A DNA stretch of 64,000 bases from Liolophura sinensis (GCF_032854445.1 NC_088301.1:39541187-39605186); one strand, 5' to 3'; positions 47,701 through 60,978 are shown, numbered from the stretch's first letter. Numbers and translations are program-made. Notes: generated by a model not told the origin, from the sequence alone.

Positions 47701-49344
47701 GAATTTTGCCACACATATGTGTGCCTAATGTTTCGATGTTTTAAAAAATAAATAATTTATCTATTATTAAGCTTTTCTAAATTTATGCAAGACAGTTTTT
47801 AGTCATAAGATTTAAGTTATCAGCTTACTTTGCATGACAATGTTTCACTTTCATTTTTCAATAATAAAACCTTATCAATTAAAATTCAAGCTTGGATAAA
47901 AATGTACATAAAAAGACCTTCTTGGTTTGTTAAATTTCTGAACATTTTAAAATGTGACTAAAACATGTAAACGTATATTAACATTATGTTGAATATATTA
48001 ATTTACCATCATGTAATTTTTTTACCTGTGTAGCTCACACATTTATCACTGGAAAGGAGAAAATCAATTTAAATCTGAAAATGATATCATCAATTCCATT
48101 TCCTTGTTGCTTAATTTTTTAATCAATTTAACAGCACTGAAATGTTCATACACTGTTATAGATTGATCCAAAACTACTTCACAAAATTTTCGAAATCAAA
48201 GGAATTAAAATGTTATATGTTATCTTGCCACATCACAATTAAAAGAATTAATTTACATTTATTACCCTGTTACATTTCAGATTCTCAAACCATAAATATT
48301 TTACATCAATACACCACTCACATAACATAAAAGGGTCATTGTGTATTTACTGTACTCTGACCTACAAGTATAATCTTTCAGTAAACACTGTACCAGCACC
48401 ATTGCAAGCACTGTTAATATGTGGGTGTAACGAAAAAAAAACCAATCCTTAACCAGAGTCAACCCATTTTCATTGCAAAGAGGGGGTTGGGAAGTTTCAA
48501 AGAAAGAGAACATGTAAATACTTTCACTATTTATCAGGGCCATTTTGGCTTTAATTCAAACCCAGACCAATCCTTCATCTCGGCAGTGCAGACAAAAAAA
48601 AATATATTTTATGTGAACACACCTCTAAAAAAGTCATTAATACAAACAAATACCCCACTCCCATGAAGTATGAAAGTACATGATTATGTACATAACAATA
48701 TCTTATCCATAGAACCTGTACTTACACCGTGCCAAAGTTCAATACTGGTGGGCTGTTCATTACATGTTCAAGACACTTTTTCTTTATCTTAGTGTTTATA
48801 TTCCAGTTTTTCAATTTTTTTTTTTAATTTCCCCATACATTTTGATTTTTTTTTTATTCCATTGGAGATAATTTGCACCTTATTCAATATTATTCCACTG
48901 ATAGTTTGGTTTACAAGAGTAGGAACTAGACAGAGCCCAATGGAAATCAACACACTTTACAATATATCTGACAAACCTCTTAACATAAAGAAGCAACACA
49001 ATCCTTTGGTGTTGGGTGTTGGATGTTGTGAATGCTTAACCCCATTGGTCAAAGATGGAAAAGCCATGCCTTGGATACCATAGCCAACAAGAGCCTTTTA
49101 CATGTACTTGATTACATGTTTAATGTATGTTCCTTCAATTTACGCCTATTCCTGCTTTACATTTATGCATCCATTTAACTATTTCAAAAATTTCTACACA
49201 CATACAAAAAAAGGTAAAAAAGCAAAGAAGAAAAATATGGTGTATGTGTCTATAAAAGTTAAATTATAAACTAAGTGAGTGGATGTTACATAAATCTATA
49301 CTTTCTAAAAGCTTAAAGGAAAAGACCTACAAAAATCAAAGTAG

Positions 49345-49780
49345 GCATCACTAAATCACTTAAAACTATGCATAAATATACTTTCATTTATTTTTTTAGA
49401 TTTTTTTGAAGGGAGTTAGGGCATTTAAAAATTTGAATGCTATGGTGGGCTTTATGGACCTTACTATCAGTCTCGGAACTCTTACATCACAGGGAGTTTT
49501 TCCAATCACGACACTGAATGTTGGAAGAAGTCTTTTTACCCACGAGTAAAAGACTACTGATAAAAGATTCCCAGAAATTCCTTCCTTCTGGTGAACGTCA
49601 AGAAAAGAGGTGATATGACGTCACAGTTTACCTAGATACTGTCAGTATGGCTTATAAAGCCCACCGTACTATTCAAATATTTGAATGCCTTTCAACACTT
49701 AAAAACATCTGAAAAATAAATGAAACTATTTTTATGCACAGTTTTCAGTTGTCTGTACGAACCGTACTTCACATTTTAGC
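49345..49780. mobile_element. Fold-back MITE with long imperfect terminal inverted repeats
   Basis: The left arm (about 49360-49500: ACTATGCATAAATATA, TTTCATTTATTTTT, AAATTTGAATGCTATGGTGG and GCTTTAT) pairs with the reverse of the right arm (about 49645-49765: ATAAAGCCCACCGTACTATT, CAAATATTTGAATGC, AAATAAATGAAAC and TTTTTATGCACAGTTTTC). Arms are about 120-140 bp, imperfect, around a centre of about 150 bp holding TGACGTCA. No coding sequence. Exact ends and target-site duplication are not resolved. Confidence 0.7.
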
Positions 49781-51346
49781 TTTCTTTTACTTTAATGTTC
49801 AGTATCTTTTCATTGTATGACTATATAGCTTATGTAGGCCTATAATGATAATTTTCACAATTTACAACTTGTACATATGCATGTACTTGTATATGAAGTT
49901 GATATGTTTCCATGAATAAATTTGCTTGCTGCAGAGGTATTACCACTTTACCATCCCGTACAGACTAGTATACCTGTACAAAATGTATGTAGCCATCCAC
50001 TTGAAGGCAGTCATGAGGACACTGGAAAGCAACAAACTTAAGCTTAAGACCTGCTACCTTTAAATCTTGGCATGTATGTATGAATTAGAATCTACCTGTT
50101 CTTGAAATTAATGTCTCAATTCAAATTAGACTTTATTAAGACACTTGGTTCACAAAGTACACTTAATGTCTTTATATACACGTGATGTACAGAATATACA
50201 CATGTACAGACCCCGTACCGTGACAGCCAGCATTAAAAGCAGAATCCGCCGATGCCCTAACAGTAATTACACTGAATATATTAATCTAGATGAACATCAT
50301 GGAAGAAAGCTTCATAGAAATGGGCCTCAGGCTCACGCTTTCAGATTATTAGTATAGTTTGGCCATGTTAGGTGATTAAACGGTTATGGTATTTTACTTC
50401 CATTAAGTTTAAAATAATTTGTACAAATAAAACTTATATATTTTTCTTGTTCAACTTTGACACTTAATTTCAGCACTTCATGGCTGCTGCTCCAGTGGCA
50501 ATGGTAGGGCTTTAGCTCAGACTTGTAAATGGTCATAATCAAATTGTACATTACAACACTCAACAAAGTATGGCTAAAGGGACGTAACTTCCAGTTCACG
50601 TAGACTCGTTGCTCATTCAGAATACAAGGGACAGTGTATATAGCTTTACTGTGTTACATGTACAGCAACTTGCAAAATGGCAGTACAATGTCACAGTTCC
50701 AGAGGACCAGTTAACTGTTTATGAGAGACAAAATTCTTTCTTATATTACTCAGTTTCAGCACATTATAAAAACACAATGCTACATTAATGCTATGTGGCT
50801 GGTTGCTCGTCGCGAGGTGAAATGGCTTTATACAGGTGCTCATGTTGGGACTCTGGGTGAAACTTCAGGTACATGGGAAGCCAGACAGAACTGCAATTAA
50901 TCATTCCCTGTCTCTCTTTCTTCTTCTAATCTACGGGAAAACCACAAGATGTGTAATAACTGGATGAACAAGTTAAAACATCCACATGACTGACTCAGCA
51001 AACTGGTTTTGTAATTGGCCTTGATAGAAATTATGAAACTTTTCAAGGTATATCTCAATGTTCTTAAAATTCTTGACCAATGAAATCTTTCTGCATCAGT
51101 TCAAATCACATCAATGTTGAATTTTTCCATAAAATGAACAGTTGACAGCCTCATAAACACAGCTATACGTATATGTAAGAGCTGATGACACATACACGTA
51201 CAAGCATGGCAACTTGTCTTACCTTACTCAGTACAGCGTTTAAATTCATGGTACAGTACATGTACATGTAGGTTTCAACAGGTAACATTAAATGTCATTA
51301 CATTTTATCACATTATGCAATGTCTCACATTCTGATTTATCAGCTA

Positions 51347-51802
51347 AGTGCCACTACCAGAAGTTGCTATATACCAGAAGTTGCTATGGGATCTTTTGAC
51401 AACAGTGCCACTCCCAGAAGTTGCTATATACCAGAAGTTGCTATGGGGTCTTTTGACAACGGTGCCACTCCCAGAAGTTGCTATATACCAGAAGTTGCTA
51501 TATGCCAGAAGCTGCTATGGGGTCTTTTGACAATGGTGCCACTTCCAGAAGTTGCTATACACCAGAAGTTGCTATGGGGTCTTTTGACAATGGTGCCACT
51601 TCCAGAAGTTACTATATAACAGAAGTTGCTATGGGGTCTTTTGACAACTGTGCCACTACCAGAAGTTGCTATAAACCAGAAGTTGCTATGGAGTCTTTTG
51701 ACAATGGTGCCACTACCAGAAGTTGCTATATACCAGAAGTTGCTATGGGGTCTTTTGACACTGTGCCACTACCAGAAGTTGCTATAGAGTCTTTTGACTA
51801 CA
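51347..51802 (+). repeat. 57-bp minisatellite, about 8 units
   Basis: The unit is GTGCCACTACCAGAAGTTGC, then TATATACCAGAAGTTGCTAT, then GGGGTCTTTTGACAATG. Each unit contains CCAGAAGTTGCTAT twice, an older 20-bp sub-repeat. One unit has an extra sub-repeat (near 51500) and the last unit is shortened. Because 57 is a multiple of three, plus-strand frames stay open across most of the array (about 100 codons), but no start context, splice sites or known domain make it a gene. Confidence 0.92.
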
Positions 51803-52917
51803 TAAATTTTTGACAATTAAATCTATTTAAATAATGGTTCGCAGTTGGAAAACTACACGCTAAAATTACTTCAAGTGCACCCATATTAGCTATGGGAAAT
51901 GATCTAAAATTTTGCCCATGACAAAGTTGCACACTTGTCTCAATTATAAGAGTTCTATTGATCTTTGGAAGGTGTTTTGAGGTTTCTTTGGAAGGTATGA
52001 CAATACTTCAATGAAAAATGGAAGTTTCAATAACATCGGTAATATGTTGATGACACTTTGTTACAACAGTTTATGCGTATGAACAGAAAAAAAAGGTGTC
52101 CATGATGTTTTGACTATCATCTCCATAAAAAGCCACACATAACATTTATGAGCAACATCTATGGAGGTGACGAGTGCTGAAATGTATCAAAATAAAAACC
52201 ATAAAATATATATGCTGTAGCCAAATCAAAAAGCTGAATGAATAACATAAGTTTAAATCACACAAATTTCATCATAAAATTTCTCTCGTTCCTATTTTTT
52301 TTTCCTGTTTGTTTTGTCCACGAAACCTGATCTGAGTCACTACTGTCACAATGCTGAAATTCAAATTACATGATATATGCAGTAGTTCCTTGATCCAGTG
52401 GCATTGTTTCTTCTGAAGGCCAGCAGGCATCAGTATTCGTTTATTTTACATACATGTACATTTAGGTTAATAGTGCAGTCTAAACAACAAATAGGCATCA
52501 TCATAACAACCATCCTAGAGTAAAAATAAAAACCAACAAAAAACTTAGCATACCAAAACTATTTAATCTAATTTCATACATAGTTGTAAAGTTGTAATGT
52601 GAACACTGTGAGCCAAAGGTAAATGCAACAAAAATATACAACAGTCAATGATTAATCAGGACAACAGAACCGGTGAACACAAATTTACACATGTAAATTT
52701 AATCCATGGCTGTTATATTTCAGAGACAGTAAGAGTCATTTCTAAATTATAGCATATGACAAAACCTCTAGTCCGTGGCACATGATGAAAACAAATCACC
52801 TTTTACATGCAAATATATTCTTTCACATATTTTTACACAATTTCAGTTTATCAATCACAGAAGCTGAAATTATTTCTTTTCCATGCCTAAGGCAGAACCA
52901 CCCTCCCAGCCTTTCAC

Positions 52918-53120
52918 TTATTTTATTTGATGTTTTACACAGTACTCAAGATTATTTCAATTATATGACAGCGTTATGATGAACTGGCAGAACCCAGGGG
53001 AAAGCCACGCCCACCCGCAGGTAGCTGACCGACCTTCCCACCTGTGGCCAGCATGAAAAGGCTCTACAAGGCTACATTTAGCCGCGCTGGGAGGCTAACA
53101 ACTTGGGCCACAGAGGACTC
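52918..53120 (-). mobile_element. SINE (minus), diverged
   Basis: The reverse strand runs from a degenerate head through CTTTTCATGCTGGCCACAGG, TGGGAAGGTCGGTCAGCTAC, CTGCGGGTGGGCGTGGC and TTTCCCCTGGGTTCTGCC to the A/T-rich tail with GTGTAAAACATCAAATAAAA. Confidence 0.7.
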
Positions 53121-53435
53121 TCTCTAATGTTCAGACAAATCTGCCATTACAAGGATCATACTGTTCATACAGGTATATGCAGGATCTAGCAAAACCAGTA
53201 GGACCTGGATTCAGGCAATGATAGGGATTGATCATTCCTAGTATTACCTGACAAGTAGTGGAATTATTCCAGTTGTTACGTTATACGTAAAAAAAATGTA
53301 CTTTCAAAACTTAGATTTGCAAGAAAAGGCTATCAAAGACCTGTAAGATATGTAAAACTTCAGTTCACAAAGAACTAAAGCATTTAATTTCTAATACGAA
53401 AAAAAAGAAAGAGACGTCAAGGTCATGAATTTTAT

Positions 53436-53735
53436 GGTAATTAACACACATTCAGAGCATCAGCAAATGGAAAATCCCCTTCAAGTTATTGTGCCTTACA
53501 CATATGTGCAAACCTGACCTAAATAAATGCAATATTTCTTGAGATACCACCCTAATATTTACCCTGACACTAACTTTAATAAACACAAGACTAAGTCATG
53601 AGTTGTTAAAGTTCTGGTAATTAGTATGCATACAGTACATCATCATTGATGGAACATCCCAATCTTGTTATTGTACTTCACATGTATGCAAAACCTGAGT
53701 TCAATACAAGCCATATTTTTTAAGATACCGCCCAT
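53436..53735. repeat. Two diverged direct copies, about 176 bp apart
   Basis: The segments near 53436-53560 and 53612-53735 share the order TTATTGTxCxTCACATxTxTG, CAAA.CCTGA, AATA followed by CATATTT, and AAGATACCGCCC/GAGATACCACCC. They look like an old tandem duplication. Confidence 0.55.
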
Positions 53736-54631
53736 AAAATTTGTTGGACATCCTTGACGACGTTCGTGTCAGATATGACAGAAGCTAACAAATATCTATT
53801 ATTTCTTTCATTCTGATAAAACATGCATGAACAACAGAAGACAAAACAATGTGACAAACCTCTTTAATTCTGAAGATACTATGCATATGTAAACATTAAG
53901 ATATATATTCTTAACATTTCAATAAATATAAACAGTCAGGAATTCATTCAATTTATTCTTTAAATGATCAATATCTTTAGAAGTGAATGATATCATTTCA
54001 AACTGCTCAACACATTGAACAAACTTTTATTGAATAAGTGGAATGTCTGTCTACATATACATGTACACACCATGCACAACTGTTTTATTTGTATGAAAAA
54101 AAATTTTTCTTTAATTGGGCATGCAACGAACAAAATCTTCCAAACAAAGATTACGGCAGTGGAAAAAACTTACAAAGTACACACAAAGGCAAAACTTACA
54201 TCCAAAGTAGCTTAATGATGATGATAATGTTACATATAAATATAAATCAAGAGAATATGAACTGTGCTGGAAGTACAGAGCCAAACAGAGCATGATAATA
54301 ATACTCTAATGAAGAACTGAAATGATCATGCAAGTTACTAACACTATTAACATATTCTATGAGACAATTTTCCTCATCAGTGTAAAATGATCAAGAGGAT
54401 AAAGGTAACTGTTTCATGGTTATGTCCATTACTGTTTGTAAGGTAGAGTGCATGTACTTACATGCATAGTGATACCACTGTATCTGAAGAGCAACTGTGT
54501 CAGACTGCTGTAAAGGGACATCACTTCGTAGTCTTTTGCACAGAAATTAATGACTTAATAATGGTATTATTTCAAAATAAACACAAGATTAAAATTAAAA
54601 TTAAGATGATGGCAAAAGAATGTGTACTCAC

Positions 54632-57600
54632 CCAAACTTTGACTTTGATCAGAAACCTGGTTGTGTGATTTGCTCACTACTGATGTGATGTTGAGTTTCT
54701 GGGAGTCTGACCGTTGGCGCGAATTTTGTGAAGATTCAGGTCTTTCATTTATAATATCATCAATGGAGGTAACAGGAACAGGATCTGCTTGATTTTGAAA
54801 AACACCAGTACTGTTTTTACCACTTGATAGTGTAGACGAGATTTTCTGATTCGGAATAATATTAGTTTTATGCTGTGCTGCTTGAACACCACGATTATCA
54901 CTGACTGAGGTTTTATGATCCACAGAATCCATCTGCAACGTGGTTTTGAAAGGAGGATTTTCAAACTTTGATATGTGTCCATTGCTTGAAGTCTGTTTAC
55001 TATCACCATTAACTCTGACAGCTTGTGAGGTTGTGGCATCAGAATTTGACCCCATTTGCACAGAACTGCGGTAAGTTTGTTTTGATTTTGAATTTGGTAC
55101 CTCTCTTGCTGACACATTGTCCGCCTTTCCCACAGATGATTTTCCAGAAACATTTAAAGATACTTTTCTCCCTTTCCCTGGAATATCATCTGGTTTCTTT
55201 TGCTCAAATGTTTGACGTAAAGCTGAAACCTGTGGAATTTTGTAAACAATCTTCTTGGGTTCTTCTTTCACCATTTCATCACCATTTCGTTGGATATGTC
55301 TTGGATGATTGGAGACCTGCTTGTTGCTCACAGCCTCACGTACAATGTCCTTTTGACCTCTCTCTGTTGGGAAAGAGGATCCTGAACTGTTTGTTGAGGT
55401 AACAGTGTTCATCTTCATACTCTGTAAATCTTTTGATTGTACATGCACATGATTTTTAACCTGACTGTTTTTGGCACCACCATAATTTGAGTTCGACTGT
55501 GAGATATGATTGCTTGGTTTTTGTTCAGTCAGTGATACCTTTACCCTGGTTGTCTCACTATTCTGAGTGGAAGTTTTTGGTCTGTTGGAATCTGCGATTT
55601 GGTTACCCTTTTGCACATTTCCTGACCAAACAGAATTGGACAAGTGGTTAACATTTGTTTGCTGCACTGGAGCTTGTGTTTTAACAGATGGCTCGGAAAC
55701 ATCCTCCTTGATCACAGTATTCTCCTGAGTTGCTGCACGTTTCCTGTCTATTGTCTGTGTTCTGGAGGGTTGCTATGAACAAATCAAAATCAAGGGGTTA
55801 ATAAAATAGTTACATTTGTGATAATTCAATTTTAAAAAAACTTTTTCCCCTCCATTACTTATGCTTCAATTTCAAATATATTTTGATGTCCATTGGACAA
55901 CAAATATGAAGACCTCTAACACATCAAGAGATCCAAATAACAAGTGGTATGTTTTTCATACATGTAAATACAGCTCATTATATACCTACACCCAACTCAT
56001 TACCACGCTGCTGGGAACTGCTGGTTGATACAGTTCAAGATTTATAGGTGGATTGGTTGCAACCAATGAGGTTGCAGGTCACTGATTTTGGCAGCCGCTT
56101 TTACAGAGCTCTCACACAGAGCCGAGATCGGCAGATTTTTAGTGCTGAGTACGTAAAGTGTTAAATTCGAGGCATGTTGGGAAGACTCGGGCGTTGAGTT
56201 GTCGTGACTTTGTCCTGGCAAGGTCATGCTGATCTGGCCCAGTCCTGGTGAGTCAAGTTTTTTTTTTAACATTTTGAAAATTTTGAGTACTTGTGCTAAA
56301 TCATAAATATATCATGGTGTAGTCATAGAGCCGTCATTGTACTCAGGACTCTGTCATACAAGTTGTGCTGCAGTCCCAGTGTTGTCGTAGTATGGTCATA
56401 TTGTCGAAATGGTTTCTCGATTTGGGGGAAGCTCATGCTAGACTCGTACGTTAATCCTAGAACAGTCGTGACACTGTCGTAGTACAGTCGTACCACTCCT
56501 GTATACATGTTGAACACTTGTGGATTAGTCGTATTGTTGTCGTCATGTCGTAGTGTTGTCGTACAATACTCCTGGGTCTGTCTCTTCTGTTTCCTGCATA
56601 TTAGCATTGCAGCTAGGGCATCGTACAAAACAGTCTCTTCCTCACCTGATTCTGTCAACATTTTAACAGTAGCCATTTTGAATAAAGATGATCAAATGAT
56701 TATTGTCTAATATCGTTGAGACGTCCTACTCATGGAGCGGTCGTGCATCTGTTCTACTACACTCTTATTTCATTCTGGTCTGGTCTGGTCAAAGAAAGGT
56801 CAAAGTTAGTTGGGAACAAGTCATGGCTGTATCTTCCCACTGTCCTACTACAGTCCTATCTCATAAATGACCAACCAAGACTAAGCCCCGATTAAACAGG
56901 ACTGCAGTAGGACTATACACAACAACAACAACCGGAGTAACCACCATTTTTTTCACCACTAAGCCAGCCTCCAGTCCTGAGATAAATCGGCCTCGTGGGA
57001 GAGCTACTTTAGTCAGCAAGGGAAGGAGGGGGTGTAGATTTAGTTTCAACCACCTCAACCATAAACCGAAGTACTCTCGTACAGGTAAAAAAGTCTTTGG
57101 TATGCAATGAAACAGTCCCGATGGAAAAAAAAGATCAGTTACAATCAAAGATTGTGAGTAGCAATGCATCCTCCCTCCCTCTAAAACTATCCTTCGTATA
57201 ATCACATACAGCATATCACTGATCATCATGTATACTCATGTATACTTAGTGAGTAATATGCAGAGTTTTAAATGTTTGGTACACCAAAATATATACCAAT
57301 CACAAGCTTCTCACACGCTCAAGGTAACCTCTGGGTTTCATAGTGATCTTATTAGTTCTGAATACCTACCCAGATACCATAAAACATAGAGACTGAGGGA
57401 CAGAGTTGGCAGTCCAATATTTCCAGTCTCAATACATGTACAGCGCAGATGAAATTGTTATGGTCATTGTGACCTGTGAGTTTTGAAATCTTGCTCTTCG
57501 CAAATATAAACCTATTACTGACTTACATATTTTGAACAAAGAGATGCACAGATGAACAAACATCATTTTGTTTGCCATGTGCCAATGCATGTACTTAAAA

Positions 57601-60600
57601 AAATCAAATTTATTGATTTTATGTTTGTTACCTGAGAGAAGCACTGCATGCTTCTGTTCATAAGTAGAGTCAATCGAGACTGGCTTGCCATGAGGTCTTT
57701 TGAAATCTGACGATACTGTTGCGTCCGCTTATCCCGCAGGCCCTCCAGCTGTTGACTAAGCGAGTTGAAACTCTCTTGCTCTGTCTTCATCTCTTGTTGA
57801 AGACTAGAAATTGTATCCATTAAGGCCTGAAAAATAATTTAAATTTTCAAATTTGCTAACTACACATGCTACAAGCAGAATAAGCTTACTCAGCTCACAT
57901 CATTACTTAGATTTACATGTCTTTATTTGTTTGTTGTTCAACACCACACTCAAGAAATTAAATGCGAGATCTTGGATTTTAATGCTGAGAACAAATTGGG
58001 TTTTTTTTTTTGGTTCAACATTCATTTCAACAATGAGGTTTTGCAAAATAAAACTACATGTAATTAACAGTGATGTACATGTATATATATTAAAATAAAA
58101 TCATGGAGACATAATGGTATCTTAAAATGAAATGTTCAAGAAGTTATATGTACATGTACTTCTGCTGTTCTCATCTCTAAGGAATCAGAAATAAGTCACA
58201 GGTATGTACAATGTATGTACAAAAACGTGTACATAACATAGCCATTACAATGTAAATGCAACTAATATATCGGTAAACTTTTCCCATCATTATTTCTGGC
58301 GCTTTTTATGTTTAATGGTACAGAAAACAAAGTTACATATGCAAATTTTAATTATGCCAGGTAGTCACTTATTCTTCCCTTCACCACATTACAATGATTC
58401 CTAATTTTTGTTTCTGAACTCATTAAAGTTTACAATTGAGTTTAATGAAAAAATCAGAAGGGCAAAAGTTTCACGTACTTTTTTGTGAAGGCAAGGCAGA
58501 GGATGGCCACCTTTACAAATCCTCAAAAAACACATGTCAACTCAAAATAATGTTTCATGCCAAATATACAGATGTAACACATAAGACTTGATGATGATGG
58601 TTTTTGAACTTGATCTGAGGTCAACCTGCATGACATCATCAAGCTGCATACAAAAATTTATCAGAATCCGACAATATTTGGAGCAGTTACCGTAGGGAAG
58701 CCAACAAGCAAAGGGAATCACACAATTCATTAAATTTGCAAAAGTCATGCACTGATAGAGTCATTTTTTAACTGATCTCGTAATCTACAAAGAGATCCTA
58801 AATATTGTTTTCACCAAACTGAGACAATATTTGGAGCAGTTACTTTATTTAAATGAATAGAGAGAAAATAATATGCCTTGTTAAAATTAGGATAAAAATA
58901 TAATAATTTTCATCCTCCCAAATTTTGATAAGAAGTGCTCTCAAGGTTATTATTTGTAACAAAAAATAAAATATGAATGCAAATTAAAATCCAAAATCTT
59001 TTCACACAGAATGCTTATATTTTACAGTACATAGAGCAACTGAAGATGTAGTTCTAGACACTACACATCTATATTAAAAGTTGCAATCTGCCCAAAAGCT
59101 CTAAATGCTTAACTACATGTACAAATTATTAGTACCTAATCATTTTATACATTAAAACAGACTAACTGCTAAACTACAGCATGAAAGTACATGTGCTGAG
59201 AAACTTAGAACTCACTGTTAGGTAAAATATTTTCTAGAAATGGACAATGCTTCAGTAAAACGTACATGTAGGTTTGCAAGGACTGCTGTGAGACATCCCC
59301 ATACCCCTACATATGACTGGAGAGGAATCCATCATGAGCTGGGCTTGAACTCATGGCTATCTTGTTAGTGAGAGGCTACTAGGTCATTGTTCTGCAGTAT
59401 TGTGTTAATGCCTAGTAACCATTGGATACCCTTTGGCACAACATAAACCAAAACATGGTTTCATTACAGTGGATTCACATGCCAAATCTGAGATCTATCC
59501 CTCAAGTTCTAAGATGATGTGAGCAAAAAAAAGATGGACAAATCTGGTTATAAAGATATCCTAAGCAAACAACGGATTCACACTTCATGAATGAGTGTTG
59601 TATCGTCATCTTTAAATGCAGATATCTTGTGGAAAGGAAATACGAACAAAAAGATGAATGAACACAGGCAAAAAAGTAATCCCAAGCAAGGCCTCATCAT
59701 AAACCAAATCTGAGATTAATCCATCTTGTCTGAAACAGTCATTAAGCAGAAACAAGAATTGGGACAGACAAGCTGAAACCAGTATACCTCCTACACTTCA
59801 TGAATGGGGGTGTGAAAAACACAAATGGTAAGTGACAGAACTACTTAAAACTACCCTAGATGTACACTATGCATGTGGATGCTTACAACAACAGCCTACA
59901 TGTATATTAGCATTACTGCATGCCTACATGCAGTATTGTCATTACATGCCTACGGATCAATACCTAAGTATTTTCTGCAGAAAAAGATAAAAACAAGAAA
60001 TATGGCATTAAAAATTTTTTCTACCATTCTCATACACCACTCACCCTTGCTGGTGGCCACAAAGAGTAATCCACCTACACGTACATGTATAATATAAGGC
60101 ATGGGAATTCCATTAACCAATGTACAACGACTCATAACACATGGCTATTCCGTGTATCCTTTCATACATTTATAAGGCACAGATATGATTTAACAAAAAT
60201 ATCTTAAAGTATCATCTTATCACAATGAACAAAATTATATGCTTTTGTCCAAACATTAAATTTGCCAGATAAGTAAATGTACTGAATGTTTAAATATGCT
60301 ATTTCCGATACAATAAAAAGAAGGTTAACAGTTAGAGTACATCAATGAATCGACACAAACTACCAAAGTCTATTAACCTCATTAAACTACTCTAATTCCT
60401 CAACCTTTTCGCATATGAAAGAGCAATGGAATTTATGCACAGTTATAAGTTAATTTTGGAAACAAAACTACATTGGTTGGATTGGCCAATTTCAGGGGTT
60501 CACAAAAAGTGTGACAATGCCTTCAGAATATGTTTGAATAACCACCCTGCACACATGCAAAAAGCTTGAAGAATTACCATACTATATGTAACTAATCCTG

Positions 60601-60978
60601 ACTAAAAATTAAATCCTATGACTGATAATTAAATATTATTCATCAAAATTATTTCACTGTATTTTAGAGAGAAAAAAGAACAAATAAATTCAGCTTTATA
60701 AAACAGTCACAGATTAAGCAATAGCTGGATTTGAACACATGACCTTCAATCTTGTGACATATGCCAGTGAAATTAAGCAGTCATACCTGTATTAAAATCT
60801 AAAGAGTTCATACAAGCATCAATGTAACTGTGATTCACTGAAAAACACCATCTGTTAAAGACAAAGCTACATGTATAATACTGACCTTAGGTTCCATTGA
60901 TGAGATTTTCTTTGTGAATGTCTCATCATTGTATGCCAAAAGAACCGCCACAGCTACTGCGCCCCTATCGCCCGCCAT
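54632..60978 (-). CDS. Coiled-coil and low-complexity protein, three exons, 3' end not found
   Basis: Exons: 60978-60886 (start MAGDRGAVAVAVLLAYNDET), 57826-57632 and 55772-54632. The junctions are GT-AG with phases 0 and 0, and the last visible donor (GG then GTGAGT) leaves phase 1, so at least one more exon follows. Exon 2 is a 65-residue heptad-like coiled coil (LMDTISSLQQEMKTEQESFN, then LSQQLEGLRDKRTQQYRQIS). Exon 3 (380 codons) is Ser/Asn/Gln/Lys-rich and probably disordered, with no fold recognised. The Met at 60978 sits directly at an acceptor-like CATTCACAG, so it may be internal or the first codon after a 5' UTR exon beyond the window. I do not recognise the family. It may be the 5' part of the PH-actin gene. 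Confidence 0.68.
56320..56930 (-). other. GTCGTA-rich locus with a 117-codon frame, probable decayed element
   Basis: The minus frame 56676-56323 begins MATVKMLTESGEEETVLYDA and continues LAAMLICRKQKRQ, an acidic start followed by a hydrophobic and basic segment. After that it is low in complexity because the DNA repeats GTCGTA/GTCGTG words. Neighbouring sequence to about 56930 carries related words (CCTACTACAGTCCTATCT and GGACTGCAGTAGGACTAT). It lies in an intron of the coiled-coil gene and its base composition differs from the surroundings. It may derive from a DNA transposon, but no transposase motif or clear inverted ends were seen. Confidence 0.35.
57827..60885 (-). other. Intron of the coiled-coil gene with SINE remnants
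   Basis: AT-rich, no exon recognised. A 19-bp direct repeat (CAATATTTGGAGCAGTTAC) occurs near 58669 and 58826. tRNA-like B-box remnants lie near 59340 and 60725. Confidence 0.5.
59310..59400 (-). mobile_element. SINE head fragment (minus)
   Basis: The reverse strand carries GCCATGAGTTCAAGCCCAGC, matching the B-box region of the full-length SINE at 31.5 kb (GAGCTCAAGTCCAGC). The body is missing. Confidence 0.45.

Larger units (their letters stand above)
47700..54631. other. Intergenic or intronic stretch with repeats, no coding exon recognised
   Basis: No exon with family resemblance or paired splice sites was found. The region contains a fold-back MITE, a minisatellite, a minus-strand SINE and a diverged duplication, listed separately. 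If the coiled-coil gene joins the PH-actin gene, this is a single intron of 8.7 kb. Confidence 0.45.

Noticed and set aside
51320-51813. Calling the minisatellite frame a protein-coding gene
   Set aside because: The open frame follows from a period divisible by three. There is no start context, flanking exon or known domain.
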